A stretch of DNA of 64,000 bases from Hymenoscyphus infarciens. Taxonomy: Eukaryota > Ascomycota > Leotiomycetes > Helotiales > Helotiaceae. Positions 1 to 10,540 of the stretch are shown piece by piece (the first letter of the stretch is position 1; each line of letters begins with the position of its first letter). Under the pieces are notes generated by a model. It was given only the letters and a program-made list of their open reading frames with translations. It did not search any database and was not told the origin of the DNA. Both the position numbers and the translations under genes were made by a program. The stretch lies in NCBI GenBank assembly GCA_001414345.1, contig LLCB01000020.1, positions 248,001 through 312,000 of the forward strand. The letters run 5' to 3'.

Positions 1-1383
1 ACGGGTGGAAACATGGTTTTAGGTGCTTCTGCGTCCTGACCATCCACGAGGATTTTAGCTGCCACGGCGGAGTCGTTGATTTGTTCCCATCTTGCGTGAG
101 TTGGCTGCATGATTGCTGGGTATTGCATGATATTTGTGTGGACATCGTAGACTCCATTCATGTTCTGTTTGCGCATCTCGGTAAGTCTGGCGTTGAAGCC
201 GCTATAGAAATTGTTAGCGGGGTTTTTTGTCTTGTACATGGCTGTTTGGCTACATACCTTGCCGCTCTGCAATGTTCTAGCTGCCAATTGACATCGTCAA
301 CCTTGACTCGACCCTTTTTACCATCTGCCACTTTGCCAGTTTGCAGTGGGACAGTTGGGGCACCTGAATGGTATACAGAGCTTGCTCCATGCCAAGCAAC
401 GTACTGATTCTGGTTGTAGGCCTCACCCTCTTTGAAAACATCGTTTGGATCAGCCAATTCTCCTTCGGTGATCCCATCTGCTTTGGCCTTGGCGACTTCG
501 TAATCGTCGCTAATTCTCTTTCCACCTACGATTATCTGGGCTCCAAATTCGCGGAAGACTGACCTGGCCGTGACAATGCCAATCGCGCGACCCTTGTAGG
601 AATGGGGGATGAGTTCTCGCTCTATCAAGTCGCGCTTCTCGTCGTCGTCGATAATGATTTTGAAGAGGCGTTTATGCTTGGTGAAGAATAGGTAACTATC
701 CCGGAAACCCACGCATCGTGCTGGCTCCGTGGATAACATATATAATCGATTGCCTCTGCCCAGTACAGTAAAGGTTCTGCATCGATATTCTCGTCCATCC
801 TGCAGGTGTCCCATCTTGTCGACTTTCTTCTCGCCCTCCGGATCCTCTGGCATATCGACCTCATCGTTGATTACATCCATCATGTTTCCTTCCTTGTCGA
901 TAGGTTGTTGCGTGACGTGGGATGGTCCTCCTTTGCGCGCCCAACGCCCTCCTCCACGCCCAAAGCCACCTCCTCTACCGCGTCCCCGTTTACCTGGCGT
1001 GCCAGCCTCTGAACCTTCGCGATCTGGCAAGTCCCAATCCGGAGGCTTATTCTTGGGCGGCCGTCCTAGGCGTCGCTTGCGAACAACCGGCTCAGCAACA
1101 GGCTCTGGAGTCGCTGGCGCAGATGCAGCATCCGAGTCCCCAGCCTGCGAACCTTCTTCTTCTTCATCGCCATTTTCCCCCTCTGCATCGTCCCGAGGGC
1201 TACTCGCATTGGGCGAGGGTGCATCGACCATTTGCTCGTCTTCCGCTTCGTCGTATTGAGGGGTGTTTTCTGAGGCCATCGCGATTAGTTGTTGTTAGAT
1301 GCGCCGGGGCTTGTGTTTGTTATTTACTCACTGAGCGCTGCAGCTGCATTTTTAGCAGCTGCTCTGCCTGGTCTTCTGCCCAT
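1..1383 (-). CDS. rsc7: Rsc7/Swp82-family subunit of RSC-type chromatin remodeler, 3' part cut by window edge
   Basis: Subunit of the RSC/SWI-SNF nucleosome-remodelling complex, acting in the nucleus. The N-terminus is acidic and low-complexity. It is followed by a basic AT-hook-like stretch (RRLGRPPKNKPPDWD), an RGRG/GRGGG run, and a conserved globular domain with REYRCRTFTVLGRGNRLYML and LFKIIIDDDEKRDLIEREL. Splicing out 202-257 (GTATGT donor, TATAG acceptor) continues the frame into GVYDVHTNIMQYPAIMQPTH, the hallmark block of the Rsc7/Swp82 family, which runs off the window at base 1. I place the start at 1381-1383: a 52 bp first exon (MGRRPGRAAAKNAAAAL) joins at 1332/1269 across a 62 bp intron with GTGAGT, CTAAC and CAG. 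The alternative start is the ATG at 1277-1279 (MASENTPQ). Family assignment is firm; the first exon is inference. Confidence 0.85.
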
Positions 1384-1948
1384 CTTGTATGTCTTGATGG
1401 AATTCACCCAAGCGGGTTGTTTGATGCGATAGCAGAGCACATCAATTGTCAAATTTGGGGAAGCTAGAAAGACGCGCCTGATTGGAAGTTCGGAAGTTCC
1501 AGGTTACCGCCAAAGATCCCTGTTGCTTGATTGGTTCGGTTGTTAGTGTGGGAATGTTTCTGCCTTTTCCGAAGTTCTCATATCTAAGGTTGCAATATCT
1601 TAACTCCGAAGACCTCTGTGTTCAGTTTCTTGATCCTGTCTGTTGCTTGCTCCCGTCCTTTTCAAAACATCTTACATTGTAGTAGTTCTCATCCTGACTG
1701 TGCTTTGTGTACAGAGCTCAGCTCCACCACTGCTCAGCTTTGCTCTTGCCTTCATCAGCTCCATCTCCTTCCGAGTCCGAGTACTTCAAACGGCAAGAAC
1801 ATCCCAGGGTGGAAATACAAACACAAGGAGATTCAAGTTTCCGCTTGAGCGCTGCGATATCCCACCAGTCCCATCCCATATCCCCCATATCCCCTATATT
1901 CCCATGCCTCTGGCGCCGGAAGGCTGTTGGGCAACCGCCCCTTAATCA

Positions 1949-1982
1949 GGACCCAGACCCAGACCCAGACCCAGACCCAGAC
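1949..1982. repeat. GACCCA microsatellite
   Basis: A six-base unit (GACCCA) repeats about five and a half times in intergenic DNA. It can be read in frame as a short D-P run, but no gene covers it. Confidence 0.9.
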
Positions 1983-2565
1983 CTCGAGTGGCCAGCGTCG
2001 GGCCTGCCTGCACCTACCATTCGATCTTCATCTACTTGTGTATTTCAACACGGAAACGATGAATGCTTACATATATGTGGGTTTGCGTTGGCTTTTTCGC
2101 GGCAGTGTCACGATGTCAGGTCTTGGGTCAGCTTCTCACTGGGAATGGCACGAGTATAGGTACATGGACAGTACCCACGCGGTCCTCATCAGGTATTCGG
2201 AAAGGGGGCTGAGATCAGATGGGATATGCAGGGCAGAAGCAGTATCAAGGCAATAATGAGGCCGTCAGCGAAGTGACCGAGTACTCTCCGCGGCGCCACC
2301 TGGGACGGGCTTCAATGGGGTATTTCGACGCATGAATGGCTTCATGTCTTCCTTTCGGGGGTCAATAGAAGGCTGTTGACGGTTCTTTGAAAGGTGGTTG
2401 GCTGTTTTGGGCTTCGCTTGGAGAGAAGTACCATGCGTGAAGACCACCAGGTGTCACCTCATGGATATTAACAGATCTTCAATACAGCTCGGGAGAAGGG
2501 GGAAATGACGTATTATCCCACCGCAGCGGACAGCAATTGCCGGAAAGGACACAAAGTACCTCCTC

Positions 2566-2955
2566 GGTACCTAGGTACTTGTAGGTTCGAGCACGATTGT
2601 CGATTGTACACTGTGAATCCGTGATGCAGTTGATGCAGAGTACTAGTACTCTGAGGAGACTGCGTGGACTTACAATTAAAAGCGGCAGTAAATACATTAC
2701 TCGTTGCTCGAACTTTCTACCTCGTCTTTTGCAACTTAATTGTTCCAAAACACCTGGGCTAATAGTTTTAAATTGGTCCAAGTGCGTAGGATAATTTACT
2801 TGGTTTATTTTGGAAGGTTGAAACATGGAGGTATTTACTGCCACTTTTAATATCAAGTCCATCGCGAGGGAGTACTCGTATGTGGTAGGTAGGTGGTAGG
2901 TGGTAGGTATCACGGATTGCAGCAGTTACGACTCCATAACTACCTAGGTACCTTC
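2566..2955. repeat. Foldback (long inverted repeat) element, about 390 bp
   Basis: The outer ends are inverted copies: GGTACCTAGGTACTT at 2568-2582 against the reverse complement of 2938-2952 (GGTACCTAGGTAGTT). Inner blocks also pair. AATCCGTGAT recurs in both arms, TACTC plus TGGACTT recurs, and 2666-2695 matches the reverse complement of 2832-2861 with only a few mismatches (shared core AGTGGCAGTAAATAC / AGCGGCAGTAAATAC). The middle, about 2697-2830, is an unpaired loop. The shape is that of a non-autonomous foldback or MITE-like element. I see no convincing target-site duplication. Confidence 0.7.
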
Positions 2956-3396
2956 TAACCTTGCCATGCTTTTGCTTTTGCCTCCTTGGGACTGGGACCA
3001 TGAGCAGCACCACCAGCAGCCGTCTTCCATTGCTTATAAACGACCAGCGCCTCCTGATGCCATCCATCACTCCTTGCAAGCAATCCCTCGAGTGTCAGTG
3101 AGTGCTAAATCCACCACGCCGGGCGCATCCGTTCCCAATGAAGTGTAGCTGCAACCAGCCCAGCCAACCCCAATCATCCCAACTCTCACTCTGATCTCGC
3201 GGTGCGTGCCCTAGAAGTGAAGACACCACTGCACTGCGCTGAGCATTGCATTGCATTGATTGAGTGCACTGCAATATCAAACTGTCCAGCCCCTTCCTGA
3301 GTCAGTCAGTGACCTTTCTTCTGATCCCCGACCAGGCCAGTACAAGTACCTATAGGTAGAGTAGGTGGAGGCCAGGGAATCGCTCAGCAGGTGCTA

Positions 3397-3439
3397 TCCT
3401 GGAATCCTGGAATCCTGGAATCCTGGAATCCTGGAATCC
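3397..3439. repeat. GGAATCCT tandem repeat
   Basis: An eight-base unit (GGAATCCT) is repeated about five times with no mismatch, upstream of sch9. The perfect copies suggest recent expansion. No coding role is visible. Confidence 0.9.
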
Positions 3440-4072
3440 AATATTATCATAGGGCAAAAAGCACAAACACCCACCCACCTCTCATCCCTCTCATCCACAA
3501 CCTGAAGTCACCTTACCTCACCTCACCTCACCCTCCCAGCCGCTCCTTCTCCGACTTCTGCTTTCTTCTTTCTTTCCCACAACCGACCCCATCGTCGCCT
3601 TACCTATACCTACTCGACATACCTCGCCCTCGCCCTCGACAGCTTCACCTCCAACCTTTTTTGATGTGGTCCGATGTTAGTTCGTTGGCACATGCATTAA
3701 CCTAGCGAAAATCTCTGGGGCACTAATAAATACCTACTAGGCTCTGTATCTTGCCCCGAGTACTCTATCGCGTCACTCTTAAATCGTCTCCCAAACCTCA
3801 TCCACCTCCTCCTCAACAGCCTCCAGCTGCCCGGCACAACACCATCACCTCTGCCGCAGCTTCCCTCACGCCACCACGATCCTTCTCGACGCTTCCGCGC
3901 ATTCAAGATAAAAGAATACCTCTCTTACAAGCTGCTCCAGCTTGCGCCGCCTCGCTAGTACTTACTTCTCGGATGACCATCAACCCATTCACCTACTACA
4001 ATCGAACCATTTTGACCGCCTCAATCTGACCCGCGACGCCTTCGATTCGCACGAAGAAACACATTCTTCAAT

Positions 4073-7000
4073 ATGACGGGCACCGAGAGTGACTTGCTCA
4101 AGCAAGCTACACAGGCAATGATGGCAAGGTACGCAGGCGAACACCCCATGTTTCTTTTAAGGTTCTGGCAGGTCGGAAGATGCGAGGAGGTTTCTGGAAA
4201 ATTGTCGTCCCATCTGGCCATTGATTCTACACGCCTTTTTCTGCGGAATCGACGGAATTGGCCTCATGGCAGACGTGGGCTTTGCCGTTCTCCGCGCGGG
4301 CGCTTCATTTTTCTAGGTTCCTCATTTGGAGGTCTTCTTCTTGCACATGCTTAAAGTTGGCGAGGGGTCCTGGCAGTGTCGGGACTTCTCGACGCGCAAT
4401 CCTACTGGGCGCATCGCATCCATCCCACCTCGGAGAGAACACAATTTGCCCAAGACACTTTTGGGCACGCTCGGAGGAAAAACCAGCGAAAATTCTGAAT
4501 TGAGCCATTCTATTCTTCCTGGCGTCCTGGCGTCGTCCGCTACCCCGAAATTCATGTCTCTCCCGCTACACCCCGCACGATCCACTCACGGTCGTGGGAT
4601 TGCAAATATTCAGCATGGTTTTTGCTAACCTCTTGTTGTGTCGCAGGCCAGAGAGAGCAGAGAGAGACGATGACGGCAACGATCATATCGATTCCGATAC
4701 TCCCCGCTCCGGTGTCGCAACCCCACAACCCGATCCCTCAGACAAGCGATTGCCAGGAATTATGCACAGTTACTTTGGACAGGTTGGTGCAGGTTCTTTT
4801 ACATGTCCCAGTTCTGCTCCTCAATTTATATATTCCACTCCCGCTGGGAGCATCAAGTCCCACCAAGCTACCTCTGCCCTACCCGAGCCGGAGAACATGG
4901 GTCCCACAGAGACCGGCCGGTCTGTCGTTCCAGACTCTTCTTATGGGAGTGTGGGTGCACAAGCTGGGGAAATTCCTCCTCTCTCTTCCAATGAAGCGTC
5001 GGAATTTTCCCATGTGTCTCAACAATCAGAAAAGAATGCCCCTTTTCACTCCTACCCGACACCTCCTGTTTCCAAATCGCCTTCTCTGCACAAGTTGAAG
5101 TTGAGCGAGTCTAGCCCGGAGGAGAAGGCGAGGCGGATGAGAAGAGCCACCCTATCATCTTCGGCGCATCACAAGAGCATATCGGAATCAATTCCGTCAA
5201 ATGCTCGCCGAGCCTCATTGTTACCGCTTTCTAGCGTGGTCACAACTTCAAATGTCCTAGCTGCACATTTCTCGAATCCCAGCGATCCCTGCCCTACTAC
5301 AGCACCCAGCACTCCTGTCCACTCTCGTTTGAATTCCCATCTCCAAGAATCACCGTCGTATGATCGGCTCAAAAAGCTAACTGATGAACTTCCGAACGAA
5401 AAGAGCATTCCACCAACCCCAACACGTGCCCTATCAAACAACACCGCCAAATCCGATGCCAGCGGCGGCTCGGATTCAGCACCAAAGGAATCGAAAGGTC
5501 AAAATGGAAATGCTGCCAAGGTCACAGCAGAAGTCTTGTCCGTCCCTGTCGTCCCTTCTACCACGGAAGCATCCGCCGCACACGCACCCCCAACGAAAGG
5601 CAAATTGACGGTGAATATCACCGAGGCAAGAGGTTTACGCAAGTGCAGAGAGCCTTATGTTGTTGCTGTATTCCAACGAAATGAGCTGGTATCGAAGGGA
5701 CCTCTTCCTGAAGCCCATGACGAACATGAAGATGTCACAAGTAGCCCAATGGGTGGTATTCCAATCACACGATCTGGCAGTGATTCAGGTCGACCAATGG
5801 CTATTCCCATGAAGAGCCGACAAAGTAGTAATACCAGTCTCTCGGATTATCGGGATTTTACCAAGAACAAAGGCCGAAAGTCGTTCACGAACCCAAAATG
5901 GGACACCGAGGCAGTCTTGTGAGTGGTTGCTCCGCCCTAACAACATGCAATGTGCTGATCCTTCCCAGTGACGTTGTAGGCTCCGATTCTCGAATCAACT
6001 TGACCATATACGACCAAAGTAGCGCAGCCGAGGAGTTCCTGGGCCATGTGGACCTCGATGCCAACTTATCAGAGAAGAACGGTGCTGCGCCTCTCGTCGG
6101 ATGGTTTCCACTGCGTGGCAAGAACGACACGGAGACGGGTCTCTTTGGGGAGATTTTCGTCGAGATCACTTTCCAACGAACCGAGAAGCGACACTATGGA
6201 CCTGAAGATTTTCAAATATTAAAACTTATCGGAAAGGGCACGTTTGGCCAGGTATACCAAGTTCGAAAGAAGGACACAAAACGTATATACGCCATGAAGG
6301 TTCTTCAAAAGAAGGTAATTGTTCAGAAGAAAGAGGTTGCTCATACCGTTGGAGAGCGTAATATTCTGGTCCGAACAGCGATGGCCGACTCACCATTCAT
6401 CGTGGGCCTCAAATTTTCCTTTCAAACACCTACCGACTTGTATCTTGTCACAGATTTCATGTCGGGTGGTGAACTCTTCTGGCACTTGCAGAAAGAGGGC
6501 CGCTTTGACGAGAAGCGCGCCAAATTCTATATTGCTGAGCTCATTTTGGCACTACAACACCTCCACATGCACGATATTGTCTATCGAGACTTGAAGCCCG
6601 AAAATATTCTGCTGGACGCCAACGGACATATCGCCTTGTGTGATTTCGGGTTATCCAAGGCCAACTTGACCAAGAATGCCACGACCAACACTTTCTGTGG
6701 AACGACTGAATACCTGGCTCCTGAGGTTCTCTTGGATGAAGCTGGATATACAAAGATGGTCGATTTCTGGTCGTTGGGTGTTTTGGTCTTTGAGATGTGT
6801 TGTGGTTGGAGTCCATTTTACGCCGAAGACACTCAGCAAATGTACAAGAACATTGCGTTTGGCAAGGTTCGGTTCCCACGGGACACATTGACCACTGAAG
6901 GACGTAATTTTGTCAAGGGCCTGCTCAACCGAAATCCAAAACACCGACTGGGTGCCCAGGACGACGCCGAGGAGTTGAAGCGACATCCATTCTTCAATGA

Positions 7001-7433
7001 TATCAATTGGGAGTCCCTTACCAAGAAGCTCATCACCCCTCCATTCAAACCCAAGTTGAAGTCGGAGACTGATACTCAAAACTTTGATCCCGAATTCACG
7101 AATGCCTTGATGGGAGCATCGTCTCTCAACGCACGTGCAGCAGCTCTGGCAGCAGGAATCGAAACCTCGACACCTTTGTCGCCGGGGATGCAAGCCAACT
7201 TTAAGGGTTTCACATTTGTTGACGAAAGCTCGCTCAACGAACACATGCACGGTCGAGGCATCAAGGGTGATTATGACGATATGGACGAAGATGAAAAGCG
7301 GGAGCAAGATTGGGAGGAGTCTTACGACAAGAAGCGAAGCGACTCGGGTGATATGGATCGAATGAGCGGCATCCAAAAGACCAACACCAACGAGGACAGC
7401 GCGATGTTTAACGGCGGACATTTCGACATGTAA
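4073..7433 (+). CDS. sch9: AGC-family serine/threonine protein kinase, Sch9 orthologue
   Basis: Sch9 is the fungal S6K/Akt-like kinase downstream of TORC1, controlling ribosome biogenesis, growth and stress response in the cytoplasm and at the vacuole. Exons: 4073-4128, 4647-5918, 5969-7433, giving 930 aa. Residues 1-330 are low-complexity and Ser/Pro-rich. About 337-511 form a C2-like domain (starts KLTVNITEARGLRKC). About 523-783 are the kinase: glycine loop GKGTFG, catalytic YRDLKPEN near 647, DFG near 668, activation-loop TFCGTTEY near 683. The C-terminal tail has a TPLSPG turn motif and hydrophobic motif FKGFTFVDE near 854, where TORC1 phosphorylates in family members. Intron 1 is long (518 bp) with a GTACGC donor; intron 3 joins DTEAV to FDVVGSDS. 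The N-terminus is longer than in yeast Sch9, so a further small intron after SYFGQV is possible. Confidence 0.93.
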
Positions 7434-8484
7434 ATTGAATTGTACTCTTGCTTCGTCAAGAAGAAGCACTCTTTTCGATTCTTTTTCCCGGTACACGAGT
7501 TCCCTTTTTTATTTACATATGCCTCGCATAGGGCCGGAGTCGTCTTTTTTTCTTCGCTTTGCATATGGGCGGCGTCTAGGTTTAATGGGAGAGAGCACAG
7601 ATTGGCTATCACAACCGAGAACGAAGGAAACGACACAAACTACTGCATTTGGCTTAGAAAAACTAAGCCTTTTGTTTTCACGCATGGGATGGGATGGCAG
7701 GATGACTGACAGGAGGAGGTCGATTATTACATTGTCATACCCCTTGTCACATATCAACCCACGTTAGCATTGCTTGCTGGAAATGGATACAAACATGATA
7801 GATATTCAAGTATATGACTTTTGTCCCCCAAGTGCAGCGTTGGTTTGTTTGGGCTCGGGCTCGGCTTTGGCATGGAAACAAACCCGGGGCGTGAGCATTT
7901 GCATGATCATGAAAATATATTTGTTGCTTTTCCTTTCTGGGGTGTTTTTTTTTTTTTGGGCCCTTTTTCGGCACAATCAAACCTCGGATTTCAGAGAGGT
8001 GAAGCGAAGAAGAAAAAAAAGCATTTGGTGTGTATAGGGAAAGAAAGCATTGGGGGAGAGGGGGTTTCATGGGGATATCAAATATCAGATGTCATTTTTT
8101 CTTCTTTGCTCTTTTCTACTCTTGATTGAGGAGAGGGAAGAAAGGAAAGTGATGGGGATAAGCTTTTATTTATAATACCTCGTGGTTCTCCTTCGTCTGC
8201 AGATAGATGTAATACCATGATGATGTAATCATGTATCTTGCTGTTATTTTTTTTTTTGGTGAAATGAAGTGAGGGGAAGTGAAGTGAGGTGAAGTGAAGT
8301 GTAGTGTGGTGTGGTGAGGTGAGGTGAAGTGAAGTAACGTTTTAGGTGGAAGGGATAGAGTGGGGTGGGGTGAGGTATAGTGAGATGTAGTAAGATATAG
8401 TGAAGTAATAGTAATAGAGTAGGAAGAGAGAGGTAAGTAGAACAAGTGAAGTGTAGTAAAGTAAGATATAACGAAGTAAGATAA
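7434..8484. other. sch9 3' flank and purine-rich tract before the AT-rich island
   Basis: About 7434-8160 is the likely sch9 3' UTR and downstream spacer, with T-runs and no plausible gene. From 8258 to about 8480 the plus strand becomes a GAAGTGA/GAGGTGA-rich purine tract ending exactly where the AT-rich island starts. No coding frame is supported. Confidence 0.6.
8258..8480. repeat. Degenerate GAAGTGA/GAGGTGA simple repeat
   Basis: The plus strand is almost pyrimidine-poor here, with irregular 5- to 7-base units of the GAAGT, GAGGTGA and TAGTG kind. Repeat purity decays toward the right, where G-to-A substitutions grow and the sequence grades into the AT-rich island. Confidence 0.8.
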
Positions 8485-8700
8485 GAGCCTGTTTAGCTTA
8501 TACATATCTAGGATATATACTACTAAAAAACATAAGATAATATAAATAAAAATATATACTAATTCGATATATATACTAATTCGACATATATACTAATTCG
8601 ACATATATACCAATTCGACATATATACTAGTGTTTAGTATATATATTTAAAAGTGAGATAAATCCCTCGTTTAACCTCGTATATCTTAGTATCTATATAT
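8485..8700 (+). mobile_element. Left end of a TIR element shared with the MITE at 47064-47501
   Basis: Starts GAGCCTGTTTAGCT after a TAA trinucleotide and aligns over about 215 bp with 47064-47235, including CTAGGATATATACTACTAAAA and CCTCGTTTAACCTCGTATATC. It differs by expansion of an internal minisatellite and scattered C/T and G/A changes. No matching right terminus (AGCTAAACAGGCTC) was found in the rest of the island, so this is a truncated or nested copy. Confidence 0.75.
8552..8628. repeat. 17-18 bp minisatellite inside the TIR element end
   Basis: The unit ATATATACTAATTCGAC is repeated about four and a half times with single-base variation. The copy of the same element at 47 kb has only one or two units, so the array expanded, or contracted there, after the copies separated. 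Confidence 0.85.
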
Positions 8701-10173
8701 ATAAGATCTATACTACCTCTATAGAGACGAATAGAGAAGCGGATTTTAGTACTAGAGTCACGGTCGTAAAACTTTAATAAAACTACGACTAAGACCAGAA
8801 AAGCTAGAAGCTTTAAGATTAGAGTTAATTAGTATCTAATAGGTTTTCTTTAGTATTTTAAGTTTCTCTACCTAATCTATTATCCTATCCTTCCTTAATA
8901 ATCCTTCTCCTTCCTACCTCTATTTTAAGGCTATTCTGCTTAATCTTATTCTAATATATTACTTCTCCTAGTTACTCTAATCCTATTCTAAAATTTATTT
9001 CGTCTATCTTTTTTTATCTAAGGTATCAGAGTAGCCTTTCCTAATCTATAAGAGAGGCTAGACAAGGTATATACTAGCCTTAAATATATTATTTATAATA
9101 TTATTAGTAGATTTAACAAGAGTAGTATTACCTAAGAAAAGCATATAATATTAGTCTCTAATTAGTACCTAAAAACAAGGGTTTTACTATAGTAAATCAA
9201 GTACCTAGTAGAGTAGTTAATTTAGTACCGTTTACTCCTATAAGCTCTTATATTTAAGCCTTAACTAGTTTCTAGATAATATATTAATAATATTAATTAT
9301 ACTCTCTAATATCTACGCTATATAATAACATAAGATATATATATTATATATTACTTCTCTTATTATTTATTATTCTAATTATTACTAATATAAACTACTC
9401 TTTTTTCTATAAACGTTCTAGCCTAGCTAGTACTTAAACACCTACCCTCTCTTAGTCTACTCTCTCTTAGTCTACCTCTTCTTAATCTACCTCTTCTCCT
9501 TCTTAATCGTTTAAGGTAATTATTATTAATAATAGCGAATCTAACCTTATAATAGTAATATCTAGTAAAATACCTATACTCTCTAAGTAGGAAGTACTAT
9601 TAATACGTATACTCGAAGTAGTAGTAGATAATGTTATATTTAAGCTTACGTTAGCTCGAATCCTTAGAGAGTACTAAGAGAAGAGAGGTCGCTTCTACTA
9701 CGTTAAGTATAATCTATATAGACTTAAAAAGTCGAAGAAGAGTATATAGTACTAGAAACATACTTTAGAATTAATCTATATAAGTAAAGGTTAGTTTAAA
9801 CCTTTAAGAGAGAGTATTTATAATTAATATACTAATAACTTTAAGATCTTAACTCTAAGAGCTAATACTAGTATAATAGACGCTTCTAGAAGTATATTTA
9901 GTACTCTAAGGTTTAATACCTTATAATAAATTTAGAGAATAAAGTAATATATCTTTAAATTAAGTATAGTATTATAAAAGGTAGTAGGAAGACTTTATAA
10001 AAGTATTTAATAAAAGAGAAGGCTATTAATAATATTATAAATATAATAACCTATAAAGAGAAAGAGAGAGTAGTAAATCTTATCTCGACTATTAAATTTA
10101 AACTTTTTAAGAATATACTAATCGCCTAGATTATAGTATACTAATTATCGATATCTATCGTTATTAGTAGTAT

Positions 10174-10540
10174 TATAACGGTATACCGTTCTATATAGCC
10201 GATATTACGTAGTATATGCCGTATATATTAGCTTTTAGTAGTTGTTATTTTATATTATCTAATTTAGGAAGGTTACGTACGTCTATACGTCTGTCTAGAC
10301 TTTCAGACGTACTTCGTAGAGTTCGAGCTTTTATATTAGCTAACGTATATCGTTATTCGGTTTCGTACCTCTTTTTATATTATCTAAAACCTCTTATATA
10401 TAGCAGCCTACTCCTAGAGTTAGAAAAGGCTAGTTTAGCCTTTTCTTCTATATTAGTACCTAGTATTTATATATATTATTCTATCTTAAACACACTCTTA
10501 TATAGCTCTTCTAGAGTAGTATATATTTCATATTATTATA
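10174..10540 (+). mobile_element. Short TIR element, copy 1 (TATAACGG family)
   Basis: Starts TATAACGGTATACCGTT and ends near TTTCATATTATTATA. The body aligns with 16639-16949 and 14541-14849: shared blocks TTATATTAGCTAACGTAT, CAGCCTACTCCTAGAG / TAGCCTACTCCTAGAG, CTTCTATATTAG and CCTAGTATTTATATA. It is less AT-mutated than its surroundings and contains the island's longest open frame (10216-10629), which has no recognisable product and is not called as a gene. Confidence 0.65.

Larger units (their letters stand above)
1384..4072. other. Intergenic region between rsc7 and sch9; long sch9 5' flank
   Basis: This 2.7 kb holds no open frame with a recognisable product. The rsc7 promoter lies at the left end. 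The right third (about 3450-4070) is CT-rich with ACCTCACCTCACC tracts, the usual look of a filamentous-fungal promoter and leader, and probably includes the sch9 5' UTR. Several GGTACCTAGGTA-type palindromes, two microsatellites and one foldback element lie inside and are listed separately. Confidence 0.6.

Noticed and set aside
6651..7496. 281-codon minus-strand frame
   Set aside because: Shadow of the sch9 kinase exon on the opposite strand; the plus strand has all kinase motifs.
9640..9760. Possible gag-type zinc knuckle in the RIP island (plus strand)
   Set aside because: Reading across stops gives a REKRGR-like run followed by Tyr residues that could be mutated Cys, but the CCHC spacing does not fit well enough to claim an LTR element.
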